A program made the translations under genes and the position numbers. From CAZYBU01 sp964645775 (GTDB taxonomy: Bacteria; Spirochaetota; UBA4802; UBA5550): a stretch of 64,000 nt of DNA. Location of the stretch: the NCBI GenBank assembly GCA_964645775.1, contig CAZYBU010000003.1, positions 1 through 64,000 on the forward strand, written 5' to 3'. The notes beneath the pieces were generated by a model. That model was not told the origin of the DNA. It made no database searches and saw only the letters and a program-made list of their open reading frames with translations. Shown piece after piece: positions 7,262 to 16,084 of this stretch (the first letter of the stretch is position 1; each line of letters begins with the position of its first letter).

Positions 7262-8395
7262 ATGAATGACCGGACAATTTCAAATAATCCCGTGGGCATG
7301 GCCCGGACCGACCGAGAGGGGCGACTGGAATACGTAAACGAACCCATGGCGGAACACCTTAACCTGGAGGGAGAAGAACTGGATGACCGGGAGGCGATTG
7401 AAGAGGGAGAGCTCCCTCCTGCCATGAAACAATTCATGACAGAAGTCTGCTCCTCCCCTCCCGGATCCATTCACCGCTGTTCCTGCGATCTGCAATATGA
7501 GGACGGAACAGATCCCTGTCTCCTTGTGGGAGTCCGGGCCCAGGATGACCATGAGTCCCGTTGCGCCTTTTTCTACTTCTTTTTGAAGCCTTCAAATGAA
7601 TGTTCCGGCTACCTGGGAAAAGAGTCTCAAGTCATCAAACGGAATCAGAGAGAATTGGAGAAGGTTTTCTATGTTGTCTCCCACGACCTCCGCTCTCCCC
7701 TGCTGAACATGGAGGGATGGAGTTCCGTTATCCGGGAAAGCTGTACCTCTCTCAAAAATGACATAGGCAAAACAGGCGACCCGGCATCAATCATGAAGAA
7801 AATCACCCGGGCCTGGAATGACGACGTGGAACCGGCCCTCGATTATATCCAGTCGAGCGTGGAGAGCATGTCGAGTCTCATAAACGCCATGCTCATGATC
7901 TCCCGGGCCGGGAGGATGAACCTTATCGTAACGGAGATCGACATGAATGAACTCATGAAAAAGATCCTCGATACCCAGTCCTTTATCGTCGACCGGAGAA
8001 AAATCGTTATTAAACACGAAAACCTTCCCTCCTGCAGAGGGGACTATCATATGCTGGAACAGCTCTTCTCCAACCTTCTGTCCAACGCCATAAAATACAT
8101 TCCCGAAGACCGTGATGCCATGATTCGCATAACAGGCAACAAGCAGAACGACATGACGGTCTACTGCATGGAGGATAACGGCATCGGTATCGACGAGGCG
8201 AACCTTGAGTCCATCTTCGAGACCTTCACCCGTCACGCGGAAATCGGTAAAGGATTCGGGGTGGGCCTCTCCATTGTCCGCATGATCGCCGACCGGCACG
8301 GCGGCAAGATCACTGTCAGAAGCCGTAAGGAGAAGGGGAGCCGCTTCTGCCTCCATCTTCCGGACTATATCCCCGAAGAAGAGGGAGAACCATGA
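7262..8395 (+). CDS. PAS sensor histidine kinase
   Basis: A 377-aa cytoplasmic kinase with an N-terminal PAS-like segment (residues 10-105), a DHp domain with the phospho-acceptor at His141 in VVSHDLRSP, and a HATPase domain with LFSNLLSNAIKY (N box), DNGIGID (G1) and GFGVGLSI (G2). No membrane segment is seen, so it senses an internal cue. There is no receiver domain. It is the first gene of a six-gene signalling operon; its stop overlaps the next ATG by 4 nt. The ribosome site is weak. Its close likeness to the next gene suggests a tandem duplication with divergence. Confidence 0.9.
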   Translation: MNDRTISNNPVGMARTDREGRLEYVNEPMAEHLNLEGEELDDREAIEEGELPPAMKQFMTEVCSSPPGSIHRCSCDLQYEDGTDPCLLVGVRAQDDHESRCAFFYFFLKPSNECSGYLGKESQVIKRNQRELEKVFYVVSHDLRSPLLNMEGWSSVIRESCTSLKNDIGKTGDPASIMKKITRAWNDDVEPALDYIQSSVESMSSLINAMLMISRAGRMNLIVTEIDMNELMKKILDTQSFIVDRRKIVIKHENLPSCRGDYHMLEQLFSNLLSNAIKYIPEDRDAMIRITGNKQNDMTVYCMEDNGIGIDEANLESIFETFTRHAEIGKGFGVGLSIVRMIADRHGGKITVRSRKEKGSRFCLHLPDYIPEEEGEP

Positions 8396-9540
8396 CCCAG
8401 GACCCCTCCGTTTTCTACACCAACGCTCTTGAGCAGATGCTGGAACAGCCCTGGGTCGGCGTCTGTTTCGTGGATCGTCCGGGCCTGGTCCGGTACGCCA
8501 ACCGGGCCATGCTCTCCATGATGGGCTGGAAGGATGATTACCACGAGCTAAAATGTGACGAGTTCCTCGCCCCTTTCTGCAAAGTAATGCCCTTCTGCCC
8601 GGCGCAGGGCATATACGAAGGTTCCGATCCCTATGACAGCATGGTAAGCGTCACGGTACCTCCGGGAGAATACCGGTACATGAGGCTCAGAATAGATCCT
8701 GTCCTGGACAAGGAAGACACATATATCGGAGTACGTATGCTCGCCCTGGATTATACCGAGGAACAGCAGAAGGAGTTCCGGTTAAAGCAGAGGGAGGTGG
8801 AACTGGACGAGATCGTAAGCGTCACTTCCCACGACATGCGCTCACCTCTCCTGAATATGAAGTACTTTCTCCAGGAGATGGAGAGGGAAGTTCTGAACAT
8901 GTCGGAGATACTTTCAAAGACAGAAGATTTATCCGAGGAGGCCCGATCCATCAAGAACTTCATGCGCCTCAGCTTCATGGTGGGCCAGGTAGGACAATAC
9001 ACCGACAATCTTTTTAAACTGATCGACGGTCTTACCCGGTTTTCACGGCTGGCCTCATCCAGTCTTGACACAACCCGGGTCGACGTCGTCTCCCTGTCCA
9101 GAACCATCCTGAAGCAGCTCCCGTATAATGAACTGCAATATCACATATATGATATCCCGGAGGCAACGGCCGACCGCATGGTTTTATATGAAATCCTACG
9201 GGAACTGATCGATAACGCAGTGAAGTTCCGCAGGGTGGAGGAGCCTCTTACAATAGATATTCGCGGAGAAAGAATAGAGGGTCACGTGGAGATAACCGTG
9301 GAGGACAACGGCCGGGGCATGGAACTGGATCAGCTCTCCTTGGTGACCGGTCTTTTCTACCAGATTAATCCGCCGGAAACGGAAGGCTACGGTCTGGGAC
9401 TCGCCATCGTCCGGAAGGGAGTTGAAAAGCATGGAGGAATGCTCTGGATCGACTCCGAGCCGGATGAAGGTACCCTGGTCGGCATTTCTCTTCCATGCAG
9501 GGGAAAGGAGAAATTTAATCATGAGGAGGTAAAGATGTGA
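8392..9540 (+). CDS. PAS sensor histidine kinase
   Basis: A 382-aa soluble kinase: PAS domain (residues 10-125), DHp with His147 in VTSHDMRSPLLNM, HATPase with LRELIDNAVKFR (N box), DNGRGME (G1) and GYGLGLAI (G2). The SHD(L/M)RSPLLNM motif is shared with the kinase just upstream, so the two probably phosphorylate the same kind of receiver. No receiver is fused; the lone receiver gene that follows, overlapping by 4 nt (GTGA), is the obvious partner. Translational coupling supports co-expression. Confidence 0.9.
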   Translation: MTQDPSVFYTNALEQMLEQPWVGVCFVDRPGLVRYANRAMLSMMGWKDDYHELKCDEFLAPFCKVMPFCPAQGIYEGSDPYDSMVSVTVPPGEYRYMRLRIDPVLDKEDTYIGVRMLALDYTEEQQKEFRLKQREVELDEIVSVTSHDMRSPLLNMKYFLQEMEREVLNMSEILSKTEDLSEEARSIKNFMRLSFMVGQVGQYTDNLFKLIDGLTRFSRLASSSLDTTRVDVVSLSRTILKQLPYNELQYHIYDIPEATADRMVLYEILRELIDNAVKFRRVEEPLTIDIRGERIEGHVEITVEDNGRGMELDQLSLVTGLFYQINPPETEGYGLGLAIVRKGVEKHGGMLWIDSEPDEGTLVGISLPCRGKEKFNHEEVKM

Positions 9541-10025
9541 TTGAAACAGGAAAAGATCTGGCTGCCATTTTAGAGACGGAGTTTACGGCAAAAAGCATCA
9601 CCATCCTGGCGGAGGATGACCCGGGTCACGCCCGCCTTATTCAGCACGGGCTGATCAGGGCCGGCTACAGAAACCCGGTAACCCACGCAGAAAACGGCCG
9701 TGAATGTATCGAAATTCTGGAGAGTTACATAGAGAAAGCCGGGAAAGCGCCCCCCGCGGTCGTGCTCATGGACATACGGATGCCGCTCATGAACGGCATC
9801 GAGGCCCTGAAACGAATACGGGAAAATAAACTTCTCAGAGCCCTGCCGGTAATCATGCTTTCCACCTCTGACGACCGGGGAGACGTTGCCCACAGTTACG
9901 AGGCGGGGTGCAACGCATATATCTCCAAACCGGTCGATTACGGTGAATTCAAACTGGCCATGGTCGACCTTGCCCGGTTCATCCAGAGGATGGAAGTCCC
10001 TCACAGGAGAGAGAACCATGGTTGA
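9537..10025 (+). CDS. Single-domain response regulator (Rcp1-like)
   Basis: A 162-aa receiver with no output domain. The acidic pair is EDD near residue 23-25, the phospho-acceptor is Asp79 in VLMDIRMP, the switch Ser/Thr is in MLSTSDD and the Lys is in ISKPVDY. The extended loop after alpha-2 and the SKP-x-D ending resemble Rcp1-type receivers partnered with PAS or phytochrome kinases. It likely shuttles phosphate between the two upstream kinases and the hybrid kinase downstream. It begins with GTG overlapping the preceding stop, and its own end overlaps the next ATG by 8 nt. Confidence 0.9.
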   Translation: MIETGKDLAAILETEFTAKSITILAEDDPGHARLIQHGLIRAGYRNPVTHAENGRECIEILESYIEKAGKAPPAVVLMDIRMPLMNGIEALKRIRENKLLRALPVIMLSTSDDRGDVAHSYEAGCNAYISKPVDYGEFKLAMVDLARFIQRMEVPHRRENHG

Positions 10026-12087
10026 AAAAACGGACCTTAGATCCAGGCCGATACTTATCGTAGAGGACGACGAGGGCCTGACCCTTCTCATGAAACGAGG
10101 TCTGGAGAAAGAAGGATTTCGGGTCCGGAGATTCCATTCTGGAAACGATCTTCTGAGCCGCGAAGATATTGAGCGGGATGGACTCCTTCTTGTGGACTAC
10201 AACCTTCCGGACATGAAGGCGAAAGAGCTGATAGAACAGCTCCGGGATAAGGAGGTGGATCTACCCTTTCTGGTCATCACGGGTGCCGGCGACGAACGGA
10301 CGGCCGTTGAGATGATGAAACAGGGGGCCGAAGATTACCTGGTCAAGGAGCCGGAGTTCTATAAGCGCCTGCCCTCGGTCATCTTTCGAATACTGGAGAA
10401 GGTCGCCATGGCCGACCGGCTGAAGGACTCGGAACGGAGACTTCGCCGCACCGAGGAGCGCCTGCGCCTTCTCCTGGAATCGGCCGCTCTGGCGGTCTTT
10501 ATCATAGACGATACCGGCACTCTTACCTTCGTAAATTCCCGCATGGAAGAATACTTCGGATATACCCACGGCGATCTGGTGGGCCGGGAATTCTTTCACC
10601 TTGTACCGGAACCTCACAGAGAGAAACACCGCGAAAACTGGAAGGATTATCTTGCAAAGGGGCTGGAGGGTGAGCTTCCCGCATCAGCCGAGGTACGGGC
10701 CCGTCGCAAAAACGGGGAGATATTCCCCCTGGAACTATCCCTCAGTTTTTACCGGGATGAGTTATCAAGCTATGTCCTCTGCATGGCCCGGGATGTAACG
10801 GAGGAACGGAAAACCAGGCAGGAACTCGCCAACCACCGTGACAATCTGGAACACATCGTTTCAGAAAGGACAGCCGAGCTCGTGGCGGCCAACCGCAGCC
10901 TGGAAGAGGAGATACATCTTAGAAAACATATCGAACATAAACTGATTGAGGCCCGGGACGCGGCTGACGCGGCCAACAGGGCCAAGAGCGAATTCCTGGC
11001 CAACATGAGCCACGAGCTCCGCACACCTCTTAATTCCATCCTCGGTTTCGGCCGCATCATGCAGAGGGGATACCAGCCGGAACGGTACGAACGGAACCTG
11101 AACAATATCGTCCGATCCGCAAATCACCTCCTGGACCTGATCAACGACATCCTGGACCTGGCGAAGATTGAGTCTGGAAAGGTAGAATTTGAGACAAAAG
11201 AGATCAACCCCACTATTGTTATCGAGGAGGCCATACAGACAGTGGGAATCCAGGCAAGGGAGAAAGGACTGGAGATGACAGTCTCCCTTGAACATGATCA
11301 AGACATGCAGGTGAAGGGAGACAGAACCCGTCTGAAACAGGTATGCATGATCCTTCTTACTAACGCCGTGAACTACACCAACCCACCTGGCAGTATCTCC
11401 CTTGTGTCCGAGAACGACGCGGAATGTCTTCGCGTACATGTAGAGGACAGCGGAATTGGCATCGATCCTTCACACCATGAGCTCATCTTCGAAAATTTCT
11501 ACAGAATAGAGTCTTCATCCTACAGAACGGACGAAACCGGCACCGGCCTGGGCCTGTCTATCGCCCGAAAGATAGCCCACGGTCACGGCGGCTCCATATC
11601 CGTGAAAAGCGCGCCGGGTGAAGGGAGCGTTTTTACCTTCGAGATACCTGTTTCCCGGGGAGAAGTGAGGGTAGACGAACCCTTCGCCCTGACAGAGGAT
11701 GAGTATCCGGACGTGGACCGCGATATGACAATACTGGTGGTGGACGACGAACCGGACAACCTGGAGGTCCTGACCACCTACTTTGAGCTATACGGCCAGA
11801 ACTGCCTCCTATCCACCTCTGGCGCCGACGGCCTGGAAAAGGCCCGCAGCGACAATGTCGGTCTTGTACTCATGGACATACGCATGGCCGGCATGGACGG
11901 CATTCATACCATGAAAGCGATCCGGGAAGAACGTGACGTCCCGATCGTGGCCCTTACCGCCTACGCCATGGAGGGGGACGGCAACCGCTTCATGGAAGAA
12001 GGATTCAGCGACTACATACCGAAACCGGTCGATTTCGACCGTTTGAACAAAGTCATCTCACGATGGCTCCCCGCGAGGAGGAACTAA
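10018..12087 (+). CDS. Hybrid histidine kinase, REC-PAS-HisKA-HATPase-REC
   Basis: A 689-aa protein. The N-terminal receiver (residues 10-130) has its phospho-acceptor at Asp60; a PAS domain follows (about 150-265), then a short coiled coil, DHp with His332 in NMSHELRTPLNS, a HATPase domain, and a C-terminal receiver with Asp620 in VLMDIRM. A receiver at the N-terminus means it can be an input as well as an output node of a relay. The start at 10018 has GGAGAGAG upstream; an in-frame start at 9886 would lie deep inside the previous gene. It overlaps the previous gene by 8 nt and the next by 1 nt (TAATG). Confidence 0.9.
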   Translation: MVEKTDLRSRPILIVEDDEGLTLLMKRGLEKEGFRVRRFHSGNDLLSREDIERDGLLLVDYNLPDMKAKELIEQLRDKEVDLPFLVITGAGDERTAVEMMKQGAEDYLVKEPEFYKRLPSVIFRILEKVAMADRLKDSERRLRRTEERLRLLLESAALAVFIIDDTGTLTFVNSRMEEYFGYTHGDLVGREFFHLVPEPHREKHRENWKDYLAKGLEGELPASAEVRARRKNGEIFPLELSLSFYRDELSSYVLCMARDVTEERKTRQELANHRDNLEHIVSERTAELVAANRSLEEEIHLRKHIEHKLIEARDAADAANRAKSEFLANMSHELRTPLNSILGFGRIMQRGYQPERYERNLNNIVRSANHLLDLINDILDLAKIESGKVEFETKEINPTIVIEEAIQTVGIQAREKGLEMTVSLEHDQDMQVKGDRTRLKQVCMILLTNAVNYTNPPGSISLVSENDAECLRVHVEDSGIGIDPSHHELIFENFYRIESSSYRTDETGTGLGLSIARKIAHGHGGSISVKSAPGEGSVFTFEIPVSRGEVRVDEPFALTEDEYPDVDRDMTILVVDDEPDNLEVLTTYFELYGQNCLLSTSGADGLEKARSDNVGLVLMDIRMAGMDGIHTMKAIREERDVPIVALTAYAMEGDGNRFMEEGFSDYIPKPVDFDRLNKVISRWLPARRN

Positions 12088-13340
12088 TGAGTCAATCCAT
12101 GATTCCCAAAGCAAAGATCCGGGTACGGAGACCCCGTGACCCGGTTCTCATCGTCGAGGACAACCGTGAAACAGGCGAACTGCTGGGCCAGCTCTGTGAT
12201 GACCTGGAGATAGAGTACGACCTGGCGGAAAACGGAAAGATCGCCCTGGAAATGCTGGAGAAGAAAAACTACTCCCTCTTCATAGTGGACCTTATGATGC
12301 CGGTTATGGACGGCCGCACCATGATTCCCCTTCTGAAGAAGAGGGTTCCCGGGGCGGTTGTAATTGTCCAGAGCGCCCTTGACTCAGCGGACACCATCAT
12401 CGAGGTCATGAAGATGGAGGTCTTCGATTACCTTATGAAACCGGTCGACCCGGACAGCTTCCAGCAGGTCATGGCCAGAGCCCTGGAGTTCCGCTACCTC
12501 AGAGAATTTGAGGCGAACCAGAGCCTTCAGGCCGGAAAAAAAATCCAGTCTCAGATGGACTGGCTCCTCTACAAACAGGAGAGGCTGGTCCGGGACCAGA
12601 GAAACCTGGACTTCAGTTCCATCTATAAACTGAAGGAGTACATGAGCCAGGGAGCCGGCATAGGGACCATGACCACGGTCATAGACCTCATGGCCCGTTC
12701 AAGTGTGAAGGAAGGGGAGCATTACAGGGTAAAGAGCGAAATATTCGATTTCGTAATCGAAAACAACCGTTTCTTCCGCACCCAGATAGAAGGTCTCAGG
12801 ACTATCACCGACATCCTGGACAGCCAGCTTGAAGTGGAAGAGACCACCTCCACTGAACTTCTGGGGAATATTCCCGCTTTGGCCGAGAAGATTATTCCCC
12901 ACATGAAGAAGAGAGGACAGAACCTGACCTGCCCCGATTTGCATCGGGAATATCCGGTCAGGGCAAATCTGGATCTCTATTCCATGATTATCGAGGAACT
13001 CCTGATAAACGCCTGCAAGTACACCCCCGAAAAGGGAAACATAGACGTTATGGCCCGGGCAGGGGAAGGATACCTCTGGATATCCGTGAAAAACGACGTG
13101 GATGAAAAGGGCATCATTGACGAAGAACAGGCCCTTCTGGTCATTGAACCTTTTTACCGGCTCCTTCCTCCGGACGAATCCATAGCCTCCCTGGAGCGCT
13201 TCGCCTTCGGACTGGGACTTACGGTCGTCGACAATGTCATGAGAAAGCACGGCGGACTTTTCTCAATCGGGACGGTCATTGACCACACCCGGAAAGAGGA
13301 ACAACCCTGTGTTCTCAGTTCCATCCTTTTCCCCATATGA
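12087..13340 (+). CDS. Receiver-HATPase protein lacking a canonical H-box
   Basis: A 417-aa protein. The N-terminal receiver has VEDN, Asp68 in FIVDLMMPVMDG and the Lys of LMKPVDP. A helical middle (about 150-260) contains no SH(E/D)-x-R-x-P phospho-acceptor motif, yet the C-terminus is a HATPase_c domain with EELLINACKY (N box) and FGLGLTVVDN (G2). It may be a phosphatase-like or dimerisation-altered kinase, or may rely on an unusual His in the helical region. The start at 12087 follows GAGGAGG and shares one base with the previous stop. This domain mix is uncommon and its role in the relay is unknown. Confidence 0.8.
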   Translation: MSQSMIPKAKIRVRRPRDPVLIVEDNRETGELLGQLCDDLEIEYDLAENGKIALEMLEKKNYSLFIVDLMMPVMDGRTMIPLLKKRVPGAVVIVQSALDSADTIIEVMKMEVFDYLMKPVDPDSFQQVMARALEFRYLREFEANQSLQAGKKIQSQMDWLLYKQERLVRDQRNLDFSSIYKLKEYMSQGAGIGTMTTVIDLMARSSVKEGEHYRVKSEIFDFVIENNRFFRTQIEGLRTITDILDSQLEVEETTSTELLGNIPALAEKIIPHMKKRGQNLTCPDLHREYPVRANLDLYSMIIEELLINACKYTPEKGNIDVMARAGEGYLWISVKNDVDEKGIIDEEQALLVIEPFYRLLPPDESIASLERFAFGLGLTVVDNVMRKHGGLFSIGTVIDHTRKEEQPCVLSSILFPI

Positions 13341-13347
13341 GGCGCCC

Positions 13348-14391
13348 ATGAGTATACTGTTTTCAGAGATGACTATTCTGTCCGTGGATGACGTCCAGAT
13401 GAACCTGGAACTTGTGGAGAGTGTGATTGAGAGCCTGGAGGGAGAGGTCCACAGCTTTCTTACGGTAGGGAAGGCCATTGAATATGCGCGGAACAACCGG
13501 GTCGACCTGGCCGTTGTCGATTACAAGATGCCGGTTATTAACGGTATCGAGTTTATAGAGATTATACGCCAGCTACACCCGGATATTCCCATCATCATGA
13601 TAACTGGAGCCGAAGTAAAGGCCTCGACCCGGCTGAAGGCGATCCGTTCCGGGGCCACGGAATTCATCCAGAAACCGGTGGAGCCGGAGGAGCTTGAAGC
13701 CCGGATACGAAACCTTTCGATGATCCGTCAGGCCCAGCTACTGCTGGGGGAACGTGCGGACCGCCTGGCCCGGCAGGTCGATGCCGCGATCCAGGATATC
13801 CGTTCACGGGAGTTCGAGACCCTCTTCGTCCTGGGACAGGCCGCGGAGTCCAAAGACCCTGAGACGAGGGAACATATAGACCGGGTTGCCCTTTACTGCC
13901 GACTTCTAGCGGAAGAGGTAAGCAGTGACGAAAACTTTCACCGTCTCATATTTCACGCCTCGCCTCTTCATGACCTGGGAAAAATCGGGGTGGCCGACTC
14001 CATCCTGCTGAAACCCGGCTCACTTAACCTGGAGGAGTGGGAAGAGATGAAGACGCACACGACCCGCGGAAAAAAGATGCTGGAGGGATGCGAGAGTGAG
14101 TACCTGCGAGCCGGGAGTGTCATAGCCCTCACCCACCACGAAAAATACGACGGAACCGGTTATCCTCAGGGCCTCAGGGGCAGGGAGATCGACCTCATGG
14201 GCAGGATTACCGCCCTGGCAGATGTATTCGACGCCCTGACGACAAAACGTCCCTACAAGGAGGCCTGGCCTCTTGAGGACGCATTCGATTTTATCAGGAA
14301 GAACAGGGGACTCCACTTCGACCCGGAGCTGGCAGACGCATTCCTCGACAAAAGGGATAAGGTCAAGGAGATAAGGACCTCCATTTCATAG
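13348..14391 (+). CDS. REC-HD-GYP response regulator, cyclic-di-GMP phosphodiesterase
   Basis: A 347-aa RpfG-like protein. The receiver has DD near residues 11-12 and Asp58 in AVVDYKMP. The HD-GYP domain has His208-Asp209 in LHDLGKIGV, the HH of THHEKYDGTGYP with an intact GYP motif, and DVFDALT later on. Such proteins hydrolyse cyclic-di-GMP to GMP, so the six-gene operon's output is probably a change in this second messenger. It starts 7 nt after the previous stop with GAGG upstream and is the last gene of the operon. The key metal-binding residues appear present. Confidence 0.9.
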   Translation: MSILFSEMTILSVDDVQMNLELVESVIESLEGEVHSFLTVGKAIEYARNNRVDLAVVDYKMPVINGIEFIEIIRQLHPDIPIIMITGAEVKASTRLKAIRSGATEFIQKPVEPEELEARIRNLSMIRQAQLLLGERADRLARQVDAAIQDIRSREFETLFVLGQAAESKDPETREHIDRVALYCRLLAEEVSSDENFHRLIFHASPLHDLGKIGVADSILLKPGSLNLEEWEEMKTHTTRGKKMLEGCESEYLRAGSVIALTHHEKYDGTGYPQGLRGREIDLMGRITALADVFDALTTKRPYKEAWPLEDAFDFIRKNRGLHFDPELADAFLDKRDKVKEIRTSIS

Positions 14392-14416
14392 AGTGCCGAA
14401 GAGAAGGTATCCCCTC

Positions 14417-15082
14417 CTACACCCCTCCCGGTCGCCCCATATGGTATTCCAGGGCCAGGCGGGTCAGCTCATGGCTGTCCTGGAGACCCAGCTTATGAAT
14501 TATACGGGTTTTTAGTGTATTGACCGTGCGTATGCTTATACCCAGTTCCGAGGCCACTTCCCGGCTCCTGTATCCCTGGCCCAGGAGATGGAAGACAGTC
14601 AGCTCCCGGTTGGAAAGCCTCTCCAGGGAATGGGAGGGGCTGCCCGTGAGACGGTTAAGAAGGGCAGATGTCAGACGCTCGTTCAGAAATATCTCCTCCC
14701 GGGACACCCGCCGGATAGCCGTATTATAGAGGTCCGCAGAGTCCTTGTGGATAATGGCTCCCTTGCCGCCGGAGCGGAGGATCCTCTCAGCCAGGAGAAT
14801 ATCCTCCTGTTCCATGACACCCAGAGTATGGACCTGAGAAAAACGGTTTTCGATGGTCTTCAACAGTTCAAAGGATTCTTCAAAACTTCCATCGAAGAAA
14901 TCGAGAACGACCACCTGGGGGAGGATGTTGTTGATCATCCTCAGTGCCCTGTCCGTCGACTCCGCCGTTCCCGCGACTGAGATGCCGGGGATTTCGTTAA
15001 TGATCTCCCTCAAACCGTAGAGCAGAACCGGGTATTTTGATACGATTACAACTTCTAATGTGTTTGCATCAGCGTTTGTCAT
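14417..15082 (-). CDS. LuxR/NarL-type regulator with altered receiver
   Basis: A 221-aa protein: receiver-like domain (1-120) and a C-terminal LuxR-type helix-turn-helix (LSNRELTVFHLLGQGY, then SIRTVNTLKTRI). Where active receivers have an acidic pair (VDDHP) this one has VSKYP, so the Mg-binding acids are replaced by Ser-Lys; the phospho-acceptor position still has Asp in VVLDFFDG and the Lys of IIHKDS is present. It may act without phosphorylation or respond to a different signal. The start at 15082 follows AGGAAAGAG; the longer frame from 15223 is AT-rich non-coding sequence containing the upstream terminator. It is convergent with the phosphorelay operon, 25 bp away. Confidence 0.85.
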   Translation of the reverse strand: MTNADANTLEVVIVSKYPVLLYGLREIINEIPGISVAGTAESTDRALRMINNILPQVVVLDFFDGSFEESFELLKTIENRFSQVHTLGVMEQEDILLAERILRSGGKGAIIHKDSADLYNTAIRRVSREEIFLNERLTSALLNRLTGSPSHSLERLSNRELTVFHLLGQGYRSREVASELGISIRTVNTLKTRIIHKLGLQDSHELTRLALEYHMGRPGGV

Positions 15083-15178
15083 TTTCGTCTCTTTCCTGTT
15101 CACCAGATTATCTATATAGTGTAATGTAATAAAAAATTCTATATAAATCCAGAAATTATTCCTCAGTTTTGTCTGCCC

Positions 15179-15220
15179 AAAAAACTCTAATATCCCCACT
15201 GGCGGAGGCGGCGGGGATAT
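15179..15220 (-). terminator. Intrinsic terminator, minus strand
   Basis: Read on the minus strand, an 8-bp stem (ATATCCCC with GGGGATAT, 15220-15190, loop 15 nt with further G/C) is followed after 5 nt by six T residues (15184-15179). It would stop transcripts coming from the lipoprotein gene before the LuxR-type gene. The rest of 15083-15393 is AT-rich and holds no gene; the LuxR-type gene's promoter must lie in 15083-15178. Confidence 0.7.
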
Positions 15221-15393
15221 CAATTCTTGTTATTTACGCTTAAAAACCGTCCTCAGAAATAATGACTGAATTTAAATCGAATAACCTGATAAATTATACT
15301 ATTCTGTCAAACAATTGTTATCCAATTTGCGCATAAAGCTAACGTGATTAAAGAAACTACCCGGTTGTAATAGATTAGGAGAGGCGGGGTCCT

Positions 15394-15978
15394 CTAAAAC
15401 CGGGTGAAATTATCCCTGATAGAAAGGTACCACCGATCTTCCACCTTTCGGAAGGTGATGGGGAGGGTCCTCCCGTTTCCAAGCAGAGCCGTACCCCGTG
15501 CCATATCTCCTTCGACCTTCAGGTTCTCCAGGCCGGTATAGCCGCTCTTCTCGCCCGCTTCAGAGGATAACTTTTTCAGGAGTACCGCCATGTCTGCCAG
15601 GTAACTCCGGATATCCAGGGAGCCATACTGCGCGCTGGCGTACCGTACAAGGCTGTCCGGGTCCTGGAGATCGACCTTCATGGAGGTGGAGGAGACCTTC
15701 GACAGTCCGTACCGTTCCCGGATGGCCCGGTACTCTTCTAGTATCCTGTCATCTTTGGCGAAGGATGTGGCAAAGGCGGCCACGAAATCGATGGAGAAGG
15801 CGAGAAGGGGCCGTTCTTCCGGGACAACCAGGTCGACCATCTGTTCCGGACGGTCCCGGTCCTTTCTTCTCAGCTCATCGAACAGTTTTTCCGGGGATGA
15901 CGCCCCTCCCTTGTTTTCACCGCAACCGGGCAGAAGGATAAAAAATATTAAAAAGATAACAGAAGTTGTTCTGAACAT
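15394..15978 (-). CDS. Lipoprotein of unknown function
   Basis: A 194-aa protein with a lipoprotein signal peptide (hydrophobic stretch ending in LLPGC, lipidation at Cys19) followed by GENKGG, which favours outer-membrane sorting. The mature part is mixed alpha/beta with many charged residues and no motif I recognise; the last 40 residues look like the NTF2/DUF4878 style of lipoprotein ('VEDRWYLSI'). AGAGGA precedes the ATG. It lies about 106 bp downstream of the SpoIIE phosphatase gene on the same strand and may be co-transcribed with it. A terminator follows about 170 bp downstream. Confidence 0.7.
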   Translation of the reverse strand: MFRTTSVIFLIFFILLPGCGENKGGASSPEKLFDELRRKDRDRPEQMVDLVVPEERPLLAFSIDFVAAFATSFAKDDRILEEYRAIRERYGLSKVSSTSMKVDLQDPDSLVRYASAQYGSLDIRSYLADMAVLLKKLSSEAGEKSGYTGLENLKVEGDMARGTALLGNGRTLPITFRKVEDRWYLSIRDNFTRF

Positions 15979-16084
15979 GGATATATCCTCTTTAATAATT
16001 ACCCGGACTGTGTTTTCATGTATTATGAAACCAGCCGGACGGTGTAAATATTTTGGGAGGATTTAGCTGGAGTCAAGCCATTAA

